From: Nostoc spongiaeforme FACHB-130
GTDB lineage: Bacteria; Cyanobacteriota; Cyanobacteriia; Cyanobacteriales; Nostocaceae
Reading direction: 5' to 3'
DNA: 64,000 bases
Assembly (NCBI RefSeq): GCF_014698475.1
Contig: NZ_JACJTB010000003.1
Span: 186,001-250,000 of the forward strand
The notes beneath the pieces were generated by a model. It saw nothing but the letters and a program-made list of their open reading frames with translations, did no database searches and was not told where the DNA came from. Position 1 is the stretch's first letter; the number at the start of each line of letters is the position of its first letter. Below, in pieces: positions 16,620-27,400 of the stretch. Position numbers and translations under genes: made by a program.

Positions 16620-17741
16620 TCAATGATCGTTCAATTTACTCAGCCTTTGGAATTGGTCTTCTATAGCTGCTAAAAGTTGAGATTGTTGCCAATTTTGGTA
16701 GAGATAAGCTGCAATGCAAGCTGCGCCAGCTCCTACTCCTTCTTTAACAAAACCCTGCTCATAAGCTTGGAGTTGTGGGTAACGAGAATTGGCAAAATTT
16801 AGCTGTGTTGATAGTAGTGGTGGGACTATACCTGGATGTTTGTTGCTTTTATCTAAACTGAGGGCTAAATCCACAGTTCCGCCAGTGATATCTTCTGCTA
16901 CCCAGCGAGTTGTTCCGACGATGACTTTATTTGGTTGCCAAAATAAATCGTAAGCTTGAGAAATTGCTGTAGTTAAAGCGTAAACTGCCAGCATTTGTGT
17001 TCCGCCTGCCAACATAACTCCACAACGACGACTAGCTGCGATCGCCATTCCTGCCAATACCACTTGCATCGGATCACCCACAGCAGCCACAATTTGTAGT
17101 GGATCAGCATCATCAGAAATGTGTTGTAAGCCAGACTGGACGACTTGCCATTTTTGTTGATGGTTACAAATGGGGTGACTGCTGTTAACTTTACCCGTTG
17201 CATCTATGCCTAAAGCCGTGAGTACAGCTAAAGCGGTTGTTGTACCCCCAACCACACATTCACTCAAAATTAAGTAACTTTGTCCAACTTCAGCCGCCAA
17301 GCGATCGCCCCAAATCAGCCCTTGTTCTAGCAAGTGTTTGACAGTGGCTAATTCCATCGCCTGACCTGTACTTAAACACCTCGCAGGCGCACCACCCAAA
17401 TCAATTATAGGTACAGCCGGAAACAAAGGTAATCCCCCATTAAACAAACGCACAGGTATTTTGAGTCCTTCCACCACAGCGCGAGAAATTAACACAGGTG
17501 ATGCGCCTGCTGTGAGTGGTGGTAAATGATACTGCGGTTGATGTTCGGCACCATAGTATAAAAATTCAGCATCAGCACAAGCCGTATACTTACGGTCGGT
17601 TGGCGTGCGTCCAGCCGCCGAAATTCCAGGAATTAAAGCAGTTTCTGTAAAACCTAAAACACAGGTAAACACAGGTAAACAACCACCATATTTAGCAATC
17701 CAGGCTTTACCTTGTTCTATTTGAGTATAAATACGAATCAT
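16620..17741 (-). CDS. cobT: CobT-family nicotinate mononucleotide-dependent phosphoribosyltransferase
   Basis: 373 residues. Contains the substrate-binding block ISAAGRTPTDRKYTACADAEFL, the strand LILSECVVGGTTTALAVLTALG, VAAVGDPMQVVLAGMAIAASRRCGVMLAGGTQMLAVYAL and the C-terminal Glu motif EGVGAGAACIAAYL. This is the cyanobacterial/archaeal branch that activates the lower-ligand base for cobamide synthesis; cyanobacteria make pseudocobalamin, so adenine may be the base (family knowledge, not seen here). It stands alone, upstream of DUF2232 and crp-like genes' 3' ends on the same strand. Confidence 0.85.
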   Translation of the reverse strand: MIRIYTQIEQGKAWIAKYGGCLPVFTCVLGFTETALIPGISAAGRTPTDRKYTACADAEFLYYGAEHQPQYHLPPLTAGASPVLISRAVVEGLKIPVRLFNGGLPLFPAVPIIDLGGAPARCLSTGQAMELATVKHLLEQGLIWGDRLAAEVGQSYLILSECVVGGTTTALAVLTALGIDATGKVNSSHPICNHQQKWQVVQSGLQHISDDADPLQIVAAVGDPMQVVLAGMAIAASRRCGVMLAGGTQMLAVYALTTAISQAYDLFWQPNKVIVGTTRWVAEDITGGTVDLALSLDKSNKHPGIVPPLLSTQLNFANSRYPQLQAYEQGFVKEGVGAGAACIAAYLYQNWQQSQLLAAIEDQFQRLSKLNDH

Positions 17742-17827
17742 AAATTAAGAGTCAAGTATCAAAAGTCAAGAGTTAATAGTGAAAAAACTCCTGCCTCCTG
17801 CCTCCTGCCTTCTGCCTCCTGCCTTCT

Positions 17828-18568
17828 CTACCCTTCATAATCCATCATGACTTGTACCCAGCGTGGCGGACGGGGAATAGGATTGCCTAAACGATCTAGT
17901 AGTAGCCATGCAGCTAGATGTACAACAAATAAATAAATAAAATTATTAATCACCACCAATGCCAAAGCCCCGACTTGAATCAAAAATACACTGGGACTGT
18001 TTAACAATCCGAGTTTGAGAAATATCCACTCAGAGATTTCTGTAACTTGATTAATTAAATAAATCCATAAATCTTCCCCGGATAAGATAGATAGCAACCA
18101 CATCCGAAAAAAGAAGCCCAAAGTACCTAATAACGTAGCTAAAGTAATCGACACAATCCAAGGAACCCGACGATGCCAAGTTGCGCCTAAAAGTACGCCC
18201 ATGAGCGCAAAAGGCATCACAAATAATAGACTACGAACAGGCCCCATCAGTACCGATAACAATAGTCCAGAGGTAACAGCCGCCATCCATGATGCTCTGT
18301 GTCCCCAACGCAGGTAAACTAGAGCGATCGGTACAGGAAAGAAAATCCGCAATACTGGCCCCAACGGAAAATAAAAGTTAATAAACCAAATTAAACTGGC
18401 AGTACTGGCTAAAAATGCCGTTTCTACCATCCGTAAAGGTGCTGCGGCTTTGAGTTGGGGAGGTTGTAACTGACTCTGGTTTTGGGGTAACTCCTCTTGG
18501 TTAGGTGATAAAGACGCAGAAGATAAGCTTTCCTCTGGCTCATCGGGCAGAGAATCTACAATACTCAT
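17828..18568 (-). CDS. DUF2232 integral membrane protein
   Basis: 246 residues. A polar, Gln/Pro-rich N-terminus (about 1-45) is followed by about six hydrophobic helices (for example TAFLASTASLIWFINFYF, FPVPIALVYLRWG, LLFVMPFALMGVLLGA and VGALALVVINNFIYLFVV). The pattern GxRASWMAA after the second helix is typical of DUF2232 / YybS-like S-component-like proteins. Transport of a small solute has been suggested for the family but is not established. It starts 12 bp after the Crp-like gene's stop, so the two form an operon. Confidence 0.8.
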   Translation of the reverse strand: MSIVDSLPDEPEESLSSASLSPNQEELPQNQSQLQPPQLKAAAPLRMVETAFLASTASLIWFINFYFPLGPVLRIFFPVPIALVYLRWGHRASWMAAVTSGLLLSVLMGPVRSLLFVMPFALMGVLLGATWHRRVPWIVSITLATLLGTLGFFFRMWLLSILSGEDLWIYLINQVTEISEWIFLKLGLLNSPSVFLIQVGALALVVINNFIYLFVVHLAAWLLLDRLGNPIPRPPRWVQVMMDYEG

Positions 18569-18580
18569 TTTGAAAATTTT

Positions 18581-19282
18581 TTATACAATCAATCTTTCCA
18601 GGGCTGACACATCAGGAATACAAATAGTTTCTTGATCCCGTTGAATTAGCCCTTTCTTTTCTAACCTAGTTAAAACTCTTGTCACTGTTTCTCGCGCTAA
18701 CCCACTTAAACTACTTAATTCTCGATGAGGCAGATTCGGAATTTCTGTTCCTGTTTGCGCTCGTTTTCCCTGACCTTCAGCTAAGAATAACAAAGTATCA
18801 GCTACCCGCGATTGACTATCAGATTCTCTCAGCCGCAAACGACGGTTGACTTGGCGCAAGCGCCTAGCCATCAACTTGGATAATCTTACACCTGCCAAGG
18901 GTTCAATTTGGAGTAACTTGACAAAATCTTGAGCAGGCAAACTACCAATAACAGTAGTGGTTAGGGTAATCACATCGGTAGAACGAGGCACTTCATCTAA
19001 AGCTGCCATTTCACCAAATAATTCGCCCTTACCTAAAATATTGAGGGTTACTTCTTTACCCTCCAAATTATAGGTACGAATTTTTACCCAACCCTCAAAG
19101 ATAAAATATACAGAACCACCCCAGTCATTTTCCAACAAAATCACTTGATTTGCTGGGTGTGTTCGTGTCACAAGATGGATAAGGGCTGGTTCGACAACAG
19201 ATTCTGGCAACCCTTGAAAAAAGGGAGCCGTTCTGATCCACGGGTGAAAAGGTTCTTCTTGCAAGCTATATCTGTCTCCCAT
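18581..19282 (-). CDS. Crp/Fnr family transcriptional regulator
   Basis: 233 residues from the ATG; a GTG at 19312 would add ten. The N-terminal effector domain has a cNMP-fold: LLENDWGGSVYFIFEGWVKI, ILGKGELFGEMAALDEVPRSTDV. The latter matches the phosphate-binding cassette except that R-S-T-D replaces R-x-A-x. A dimer helix (LMARRLRQVNRRL) leads to a winged-helix domain with recognition helix LSGLARETVTRVLTRLEKKGLIQ. It differs from NtcA in length and recognition helix. Co-transcribed with the DUF2232 gene, perhaps regulating it. Confidence 0.88.
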   Translation of the reverse strand: MGDRYSLQEEPFHPWIRTAPFFQGLPESVVEPALIHLVTRTHPANQVILLENDWGGSVYFIFEGWVKIRTYNLEGKEVTLNILGKGELFGEMAALDEVPRSTDVITLTTTVIGSLPAQDFVKLLQIEPLAGVRLSKLMARRLRQVNRRLRLRESDSQSRVADTLLFLAEGQGKRAQTGTEIPNLPHRELSSLSGLARETVTRVLTRLEKKGLIQRDQETICIPDVSALERLIV

Positions 19283-19312
19283 TACGGCATCTTCATTAAA
19301 GGTGTTACACAC

Positions 19313-20220
19313 AAAAAGACAAAAAAGTTAATTGCAGTCTAAGCCATCAATGCCAATACTTTTTAAAATACAGAGTTCAGCCAGGTAAACAAAATCACAA
19401 TAAAAGCATTTTCAGAACTGTCTTACTGACGCAGTTTAAATAAAGCAAAACTTTTGCAAGTAATGTCTAAGTGCCTGTGGGATAATTTTGAAAACTCTAG
19501 CTGCATTGCAAAAATATTTACTTAAAAATATAGGCAAACCACATTAATGATACTCAAACTAGTTAATTTTTGCTAACGCAAAATTTTCGGATAGTTTCAG
19601 TTATCTGGGGATCAGGGGTGTAAGGGTTGAGGGTGGAAGGGTCAGATGAGGCGAAAGTCAAGGGGATAAGGGCTTCGCCGTGAGCGTCAGCAGATCGACT
19701 GAGCTTCGCCGAACGTCGGAACGGTGTATGTATCCAAAACCCTAACATCCTTATACCCTGGTTACTGAGCGCAGTCGAAGTACACCCCTACACCCAGTCT
19801 TAACAGACTCTCTTGGGGCGCAAGTTGATTTGTGTTCTAGTTAACTTGCCATTCCTAAACTCCTTAGCTAGATTAATGGCGCGTGTGGATGTAAAGTGGA
19901 GGCAATTTGCTAATTGGGTTCGGACTTCTGGCTGATTTGTTGCATTTTTTTATGTTTTTAATTGTGAAGTCCCAGAGGCTGTAACATCGCCTGTATGGTA
20001 AAAGGTCAAACAAAGTACCTAATCAACTTATTTGGCTGACAATTGGTAAATATTTTTGTATCCTGGTACTTCAATTAGCACTCCAGCTAATTACCATGAT
20101 GCCCAGTTATCATAAATTGCCATCAGAAGTCTGAAGGGCAGTTACTACCGTTATTAACTTTGATAAGCGTCAATTTCTCACCCAAGTTAAAAATCCAGTT
20201 CTAGCTAAGGTAATTCTAAA
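19313..20220. other. Large intergenic region between divergent genes
   Basis: 908 bases between the Crp-like gene (-) and the Hsp70-like gene (+). The middle part, about 19590-19800, is G/C-rich and made of dispersed repeat pieces (GGCTTCGCCGTGAGCGTCAG, CTGAGCGCAGTCGAAGTACA). A frame on the - strand over it (19563-19748) reads like repeat translation. The flanks are AT-rich and must hold both promoters. I see no RNA gene. Confidence 0.45.
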
Positions 20221-23200
20221 GTGACTTCCCGCGCTGATGAAATTCAAAAACTGATCGCAGATATTGATAACTTACTCACTAACAATGGTAAGCGACTGCC
20301 GAAGTTGCTGTCTGGTCAAGCGCCAGAAGCCAGAGAGGTTTTAGAGAGAGTTCGTAACTTTCTGGTGAATTTGCAAGCAGCAGAGGCTTTGCAGGGTCAT
20401 ATTCCCCAGCTAACGGGACAGGTACAACAGTCACCTTTGTTGGCGAAGTTTGCTGAACAAGTTAATCACCAATCTTCAGAAGAGTTATATCCATCTGAGT
20501 CAGCAGAAAATATTGGACTGAGTAGCCAGCTAAAAAGTGAATTAGCGACATTAATTCAACCACTGCAAGCAGAATTAACGGCGCTGTTGCAAGAACGCTC
20601 GACTTTGATGCAAGAAATTCGGCAATTAGAGCAGAAGAGGTTACAAAATTATTCTTTAAGTCAGCAGTTAGCCAATCAAGAGCAAATTATTGGGGAATTT
20701 TTACAGGTGTTGATGAATCGCCTTGTCCCTACGATCGCACCACATATTAACTCAACACCAGCCCATGATTTTCGTGCTGCTAGTCCTAGTCAGTACAACA
20801 GTATAGAACTATCCCCGGCTGCAAGTACGCCTACATTAGATTCATCGGCGCAGTTAGAACAGTTAAATCAGTTTGCCACGAAATTAGACCAACGTTTATT
20901 GTCGCTGGATGGTACGGTAAATGTCGTATTTGATGCACTCCAGCGCAATATTACTACTTACCAAGAGTCTTTATCGCAAGCACTGGCGAGAATGCACAGT
21001 ACAGGCTTGCAAAGTGAACAATTGCTAGTGAGTTTCCTGAATAATTGGACTCAGCAATTGCAGCAACAGATTAATAATCTACCAGCAACGACAGTAGTTA
21101 AAGAAACATCAGCAGCAGCGCGATCGCCATTTCCAACTCCCTTAGAAACTGCTACTGTAGAAACTGCTCAACCAGTAGTGATTACCAATACCGAAGTAGC
21201 CAACCCATCACTAGAATTACCCCAACCAGAAGTAGAATTTACTGCTGATGTGGCGGCTAATGATTTGGATGCGATGCTACTGGAATTGACTGGTGGCATT
21301 CCCCAAGGAATGGATGCTGCTATTCCCCTGGAAATGGAGGGGTTGGAAGATTTAGAAACATTGGCGGATGATTCCCCACAACCATTAACTGCGCCGACAC
21401 TTTTACCAACACCAGAAGCCGCAACACCACCGCCAGAAATCTCTGGGATGTTTAGTGATTTGTCGCCACCAACTTTAGAGTTGAATGATGAGGTAGATCA
21501 ACTTTACGCCAGTTTATTTCACGTCAGTCAATCACCAGAAAATCCCACAACCCAATATGAAATAGAGACCGAAACATCCACTCAGCAATTTCAACCCAGT
21601 TCTGTAACCCCACCGACTTCTACAGAACCAACACCCGATACTTCTGCAAAAATTCCTCCCGCAGAACCAGAAACATCATTCACGACTGTCACAGAAGATG
21701 CTGTTAACTCAACAACCGCACCGTTATTTGAGGAAAATGTCGCCTTACCAGAGTCGATATTCACTCAGTCCGATGCAGGCTTGTTAGAAGCAAATCATTT
21801 ACCACCGCAAAACACAGCGACTAATTCGCCGCCATTTATTGATTTATCTTCAGATTTTCAACAAAAGTTATTTTTTGAAGAACCGGAGTTTTCCAATACT
21901 ACACTCAGCTATTCGCCGGCGATGCGGGAAAATATTCCTGTGCAGCCAGAACATACTGATACAATTACTTCTTTAACTGAACTGTTTGCCGATGCTAGTA
22001 GTGCAGAGAATTTATGGCCGGGTTTGTCGCCGACGGAAATTGCATCGACTTTAGATGAACCTGAACCTACTCCTGATGTGGGAGTGACATCTGAGGGGGA
22101 AGTGCTGGAGAATGCGTCCGATAGATATATTGCGGCTTCTCCCCAGGAGAATTTGCTTGCGCCAGAGGTGATGCAGTCGGGAAGCATACCGGATATTTCT
22201 TTAAATGAAGAACAGTTGCAGCAATTAAATCAAGATTTAGCAAACTTTGATGAGTTACTCAACTATCAGTTAACAGATGTCTACACTTTGGCAGATATAG
22301 AAGAACCGCCAAATGTCACCTTACCCAATGCACAAACCCTAGACCATACGCCAAATGTGGCTTTTTCTCGTCCGGCTGTAGCGCCAGTTGCACCCATATC
22401 ATCGCCACAAACCGAAGTTGATTTAAACTTCTCTCCGTCCAACGAAAAAAAAAAGCAAGAGAAATCGGGTTCTGGTTCCCCAACTCAGATAGAAATTCCG
22501 GTAGATGTGCATAACTCGGTTTGGTATTTGGGTATTGATTTAGGCACAACTGGAATTTCTGCGGCGTTGTTAAATCGCACTCAGTCGGTGGTATACCCGA
22601 TATATTGGTCAGCAGAAAATATTCCTGGTGCGACGGCTTTTCAACATTCATTTCGTTTACCGGCGGAAGTTTATCTCCCGAATGCTTCCGTGGTACAAGG
22701 TGACAGTAATGTTAAGAGTAGTCAATGTTCTGCACAGTTAAAGCCTTATTTACAAATAGCTGTACCTTACAAAGGTGAACAGCAAAAATGGGAACCTGTA
22801 CTGCAATTTAATGAATTTTCCGCAGGGCCATTAATTTGGGTGGTACGATCGCTTTCTAAATTACTATTAACCCTCAAATCCGATCGCCAGAGTACCACCC
22901 AAGGTCTAATTGCTATGGCGGTGGGAATTAATCAGCAGACTTTCCACACCATTATGAGTAAAATCGCTGGGGTGATTTGTACTTGTCCGGCGAGTTGGTC
23001 AGAACAATATAGATTTAATGTGCGGGAAGCTTTATTAACTAGCAAAATTGTCCAACATCCCCAGCAAGTCTTTTTTGTGGAAGAAGCGATCGCTAGTTTA
23101 ATTAGTTTATTTGATAAAAGTGACAGCCAACTCATTCAAGTGAGCGATCGTACTGGTTTACGTCCCGTCGAAACCACAGAACCGTTAATCGGCAATACTT

Positions 23201-24357
23201 TGGTAATTAATATTGGCGCAACCGCCAGCGAAATGGCTTTGGTTGATATCCCAGCAAATCTGCTGCAACTAGCACACACAGATTTCATGCTGCACAGTTT
23301 CCCCTACGCCAGCAAGGGAATAGAACAGGATATTATTTGTCAGTTACTCATTCCGCCAAAATACCGAGAACCACGGAAAAATAACCAAGTTAATGGTCAA
23401 AAGAATACTAGTAGTTCTGGGTATTGGCAACCAGCCTTTGCCAATGTTGACAGAATGCAGTGGCAAAGTTTGGGGTTAGATAAATTTGATTTACCAAGGG
23501 CGGGAGAGCCTGATCTTGGTGTGCGGATTCGGTTACAGCAACGGTTGGAAAGTTCAGTTTTAGGACAAGCTGCCCTCGAAGCTGCCTTGGCTTTGAAGTT
23601 AATTTTGCAACATCAAGAAAACTTCATCCTAGAATTGGCAGATCAACAGTGGACATTGCAACGGCGAGACTTAGAAAGTCAAGTGTTTGTCCCCTTTGTG
23701 CGCCGCCTGAACCGGGAATTGAATAAATTACTCGTGGCGCGGGGTATTCCCACAGAAGACATTAATCAAGCCGTGTTGACTGGTGGAGTCGCATCTTTAG
23801 GAGTTGTTTATCATTGGCTACGGCAAAAACTCCCCAACGCCAAGATTATTCAAGACTCATATTTAGGAGAGAATGGCGCACCGAATTGCAGCCGAGTTGC
23901 ATTGGGTTTGGCAATGTTACCCTTGCATTCCCAGATTTTAGAAGAACCAAGACAACAGTACACCGATTATTTTCTGTTTACAGAATTGCTGCGCCTACTG
24001 CCAGAGCGGAGTTTATCATTTAACGAAGTGCTTCAGTTGTTTGAGGGCAGAGGAATTAATACAAGCATTTGTCAGCAGAGATTATTGGCATTTTTAGAAG
24101 GAGAATTACCAGCCGGTTTGATTCCCACACCACCGGAGTCAGCATGGCTAACCCTAAACTCATCTCAGAATTTAGATTATCAGGCGATCGCAACTGCACC
24201 TTTATTTGAAAAACAAGGTAATCTCAGCTATCGTCCCAACTCCCAGCAATTATCAGCCTTGCGTCGCTATTTAGCCGCCGTCAAAGCCAGCACCCAGCAA
24301 TCTTTAGAGGAACCATACACGGTTAACTTTGTTCAGGGAGTGGTGAGTAGGGAGTAG
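20221..24357 (+). CDS. Large protein with Hsp70/actin-like ATPase domain
   Basis: 1378 residues, GTG start. About 1-165 is helical with a coiled coil (LQAELTALLQERSTLMQEIRQLEQKRLQ); about 200-290 is a further coiled coil; about 300-760 is a Pro/Thr/Glu-rich, probably disordered linker. From about 767 an Hsp70/actin-like fold begins: YLGIDLGTTGISAALL (phosphate-1 loop), CTCPASWSEQYRFNVREALL, VFFVEEAIASLISLF, NTLVINIGATASEMALV (phosphate-2) and AVLTGGVASLGVVYHWLRQKLP (adenosine motif). There is no Hsp70 peptide-binding beta domain; instead about 200 more residues follow. The last residues (GVVSRE) are encoded by an intergenic repeat. Function unknown. Confidence 0.85.
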   Translation: MTSRADEIQKLIADIDNLLTNNGKRLPKLLSGQAPEAREVLERVRNFLVNLQAAEALQGHIPQLTGQVQQSPLLAKFAEQVNHQSSEELYPSESAENIGLSSQLKSELATLIQPLQAELTALLQERSTLMQEIRQLEQKRLQNYSLSQQLANQEQIIGEFLQVLMNRLVPTIAPHINSTPAHDFRAASPSQYNSIELSPAASTPTLDSSAQLEQLNQFATKLDQRLLSLDGTVNVVFDALQRNITTYQESLSQALARMHSTGLQSEQLLVSFLNNWTQQLQQQINNLPATTVVKETSAAARSPFPTPLETATVETAQPVVITNTEVANPSLELPQPEVEFTADVAANDLDAMLLELTGGIPQGMDAAIPLEMEGLEDLETLADDSPQPLTAPTLLPTPEAATPPPEISGMFSDLSPPTLELNDEVDQLYASLFHVSQSPENPTTQYEIETETSTQQFQPSSVTPPTSTEPTPDTSAKIPPAEPETSFTTVTEDAVNSTTAPLFEENVALPESIFTQSDAGLLEANHLPPQNTATNSPPFIDLSSDFQQKLFFEEPEFSNTTLSYSPAMRENIPVQPEHTDTITSLTELFADASSAENLWPGLSPTEIASTLDEPEPTPDVGVTSEGEVLENASDRYIAASPQENLLAPEVMQSGSIPDISLNEEQLQQLNQDLANFDELLNYQLTDVYTLADIEEPPNVTLPNAQTLDHTPNVAFSRPAVAPVAPISSPQTEVDLNFSPSNEKKKQEKSGSGSPTQIEIPVDVHNSVWYLGIDLGTTGISAALLNRTQSVVYPIYWSAENIPGATAFQHSFRLPAEVYLPNASVVQGDSNVKSSQCSAQLKPYLQIAVPYKGEQQKWEPVLQFNEFSAGPLIWVVRSLSKLLLTLKSDRQSTTQGLIAMAVGINQQTFHTIMSKIAGVICTCPASWSEQYRFNVREALLTSKIVQHPQQVFFVEEAIASLISLFDKSDSQLIQVSDRTGLRPVETTEPLIGNTLVINIGATASEMALVDIPANLLQLAHTDFMLHSFPYASKGIEQDIICQLLIPPKYREPRKNNQVNGQKNTSSSGYWQPAFANVDRMQWQSLGLDKFDLPRAGEPDLGVRIRLQQRLESSVLGQAALEAALALKLILQHQENFILELADQQWTLQRRDLESQVFVPFVRRLNRELNKLLVARGIPTEDINQAVLTGGVASLGVVYHWLRQKLPNAKIIQDSYLGENGAPNCSRVALGLAMLPLHSQILEEPRQQYTDYFLFTELLRLLPERSLSFNEVLQLFEGRGINTSICQQRLLAFLEGELPAGLIPTPPESAWLTLNSSQNLDYQAIATAPLFEKQGNLSYRPNSQQLSALRRYLAAVKASTQQSLEEPYTVNFVQGVVSRE

Positions 24358-24373
24358 GGAGTGGGGAAAAACC

Positions 24374-24406
24374 AGATCCCCAACTTTTCAAAAAAGTCGG
24401 GGATCT
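24374..24406. terminator. Bidirectional terminator between convergent genes
   Basis: Arms AGATCCCCAACTT and AAGTCGGGGATCT (one mismatch) enclose a short TTCAAAA loop, with A and T rich flanks. Placed 16 bases after the Hsp70-like gene's stop and just before the end of the CHAT gene on the other strand. Confidence 0.75.
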
Positions 24407-24413
24407 AAATCTC

Positions 24414-27400
24414 CTACTTACCACTCAAAGGAGTCCAATTACCAGAAGGAACAAACGCCGCCCAAAATTGCGGTTCACTATACTCTTGACTATTGAGCAA
24501 ATCTAACTGTGCAGCACGTAAAGCCTCATGTCTTCCCTTTCCGGCTTGTAAATTCTGGTAATACTTCACCATTAATTCCTTCGTCGCTTCATCATTCACC
24601 AACCACAGACTTAAAACCTGAGTTTGCGAACCAGCAATTACCAAAGCCCGACGCAAACCATACACCCCATCACCAACTTTCACATCACCCTTACCAGTGT
24701 CACAGGCAGAAAGTACAACTAATTGATTAGAACGCAAATCTAAACCCGCCACCTCCAACGCCGTCAGCACACCATCATCATTGTTATTTGTCGCTTGCTT
24801 GCGTTGATTAAACCCAGCCAACGCCAACCCAGAACGCAACAACGGGTTTTCCACTTCTATCACTTCTTTTGGGCGTGGTGTTAATTCTAAATCTAGTGAA
24901 GCGTTGAGATTTTGTTCCACATCAGTAATAAAGAAACCGTGAGTTGCTAAATGTAAAATGCTAGGGTTTTGTAATTGTTTAACAGCCGTTTCTGTGGCAT
25001 CTTTACTTAACAGTAACTTGGCATTTGGTAAAACTTTTTTAATCGCTGCTGCTTCCTCTTTAGTAGCAGGTAATGAGTCAAACGCTAGGTTAGCCAACTC
25101 ACCAGAACGGGGATTTTGGGAACCGCGTACACCAGATGGTTTTGCTGAGGCTACAGTTTGGGTTTGGTTGTTGTAGTCAATATCTGCCAACACCACAGGT
25201 GCAGAACCATTGTTAACATTTGAGTTGAAACGCAACAAATCCCTTCCACTGGTGAGATAAGAAAAAGCATAACTTTGAATTAAAAATTTATCTTGCTCAT
25301 CTTTTAATGCTTCAAAGGGAATTAATGTTAATTGTCCATCGGGCGAGATTAAAATATGACTGGCATCACCCAATAAAGGACGAATGGGTGCAATTAATTT
25401 CTCCTCTAAAGTACGGGCGAGTTTTTTAAATATTCTTCCAGTAGCTAACGCTGTACGAAAATCAATGGCTAATTTATCAATTTCTGCCGCTTCACCTAAA
25501 TCAAGCCACTTTGGTTCGCCAGATGAGCGTAACACCGCCGCCGCATAACGCGGTTTACCGAATTTTTGAGCATCCGTTTTAGCTTTGGCGTTGAATGGTT
25601 GATACTGCACAATCTCCACCAAAGCTGCTTCTTTGGGTATTTTGGCTTGAATGGCGGCTAATTGGACTGGTTGGGTTTGCTGACGAAATTCGGCGCTTTT
25701 ACTACTAATTGCGGCTTCTAATTTTTCTCTTTGTGCTTCCAACTCCTCAAGCTGAGTTTTCAAGTTAGCGGTTTGTTTTCCTGACTGGGAGTAGATTAAT
25801 GCTGAGAGTTGCTGTTGTACTTGCAGCCATTGAGAGAATAATTTTTGCGTTTCGGGATTTTTGTCAAGTTGAGCGCGTAAGATTTGAATACTGTCAGCTA
25901 CGGCATCTAACACCAGCCCTTTGCGACGGAGTACAGTAGTTAAAGCCAGAGATGTGGCTGTTGGATTATTCCGAGCTTCTTGTAAAGATAGGGAAACAAT
26001 ACTATCGGTTGTTCCTGAAAAAGTTCTAATGTAATCTTGTTTGCTTTTTTCTGAACCAGTAGCAAAAATCAGATTGAGATTTTGTGCTTGAACTTCTAAT
26101 CCACGGCGTAAGAAATCAACAGCACGAGTGATATCGCCTTGTACTTGATACAGCCTAGCCAAATTATTCAAACTAGAGGCGACATTGGGATGTTCTTTAC
26201 CCAGCACCTTCTCTAAAATAGCTAGGGAGCGGATATACGAAGGTTCTGCCTGTTGATATTTCCCCTGTGCTTTATACAATTCAGCCAAGTTATTCAAGCT
26301 AGTTGCGACCAATGGATGTTCTTTCTCCAGCACCTTCTCGAAGATAGCCAGAGAACGGAGTAATAATGGTTCGGCTTGTTGATATTTTCCTTGTGCTTGA
26401 TACAGTACAGCCAAATTATTCAAGCTATTGGCGACATCAGGATTTTCTTTTCCCAGTACCCTCTCTCTGATAGCCAGGGAGCGGAGATACAATGGTTCGG
26501 CTTGTTGATATTTTCCCTGTGCTTGATACAGTAGTGCCACATTATTCAAGCTAGAGGCGACATTGGGATGTTCTTTGCCCAAAGTTTTCTCTATGATAGC
26601 CAGGGAGCGGAGATACAATGGTTCGGCTTGTTGATATTTTCCCTGTGCTTGATACAGTGAAGCCAAACTATTTAAGCTAGTGGCGATATTGGGATGTTCG
26701 TCACCTAAAACTTTTTCAAAGATAGCCAGAGTGCGGAGATACAATGGCTCGGCTTGTTGATATTTTCCCTGTGCTTGATACAGTCCAGCCAAATTATTTA
26801 AGCTTGCGGCAACATTGAGATGTTCTTTGCCCAAAATTTTCTCCATGATAGCCAGAGCGCGGAGATACAATAGTTCTGCTTGTTGATATTTTCCCTGTGC
26901 TTGATACAGTGAAGCCAAATTATTTAAGCTAGAGGCGACATTGGGATGTTCGTTACCTAACACTTTCTTAAAGATAGCCAGAGCGCGTTGATACAATGGT
27001 TCTGCTTGTTGATATTTTCTCTGTGCATGGTACAGTGCAGCCAAATTATTCAAGCTAGTGGCGACAAAGAAATGTTCGTTACCTAACACTTTCTTATAAA
27101 TAGCCAGAGAACGGAGCAACAATAATTCGGCTTGTTGATATTTTCCCTGTGCGTCATACAGTGCAGCCAAATTATCTAAGCTTTGGGCGACATTGGGATG
27201 AACATTCCCCAGCACCTTCTCTCGGATAGCAAGGGAGCGTTCTGCTAAGGGGATGGCTGCACTGTATTTACCCTCTTGGTATAACTTTTGTGTTTGTTGA
27301 TACAGTTCTAACGCTTCTTTTAACGCTGCTTGTTGCTCTGGTGAATATTCAGAGGTTTGCTGTTGGGCTATCCCTGCGACTGGTGTATTTAAAACTAACC

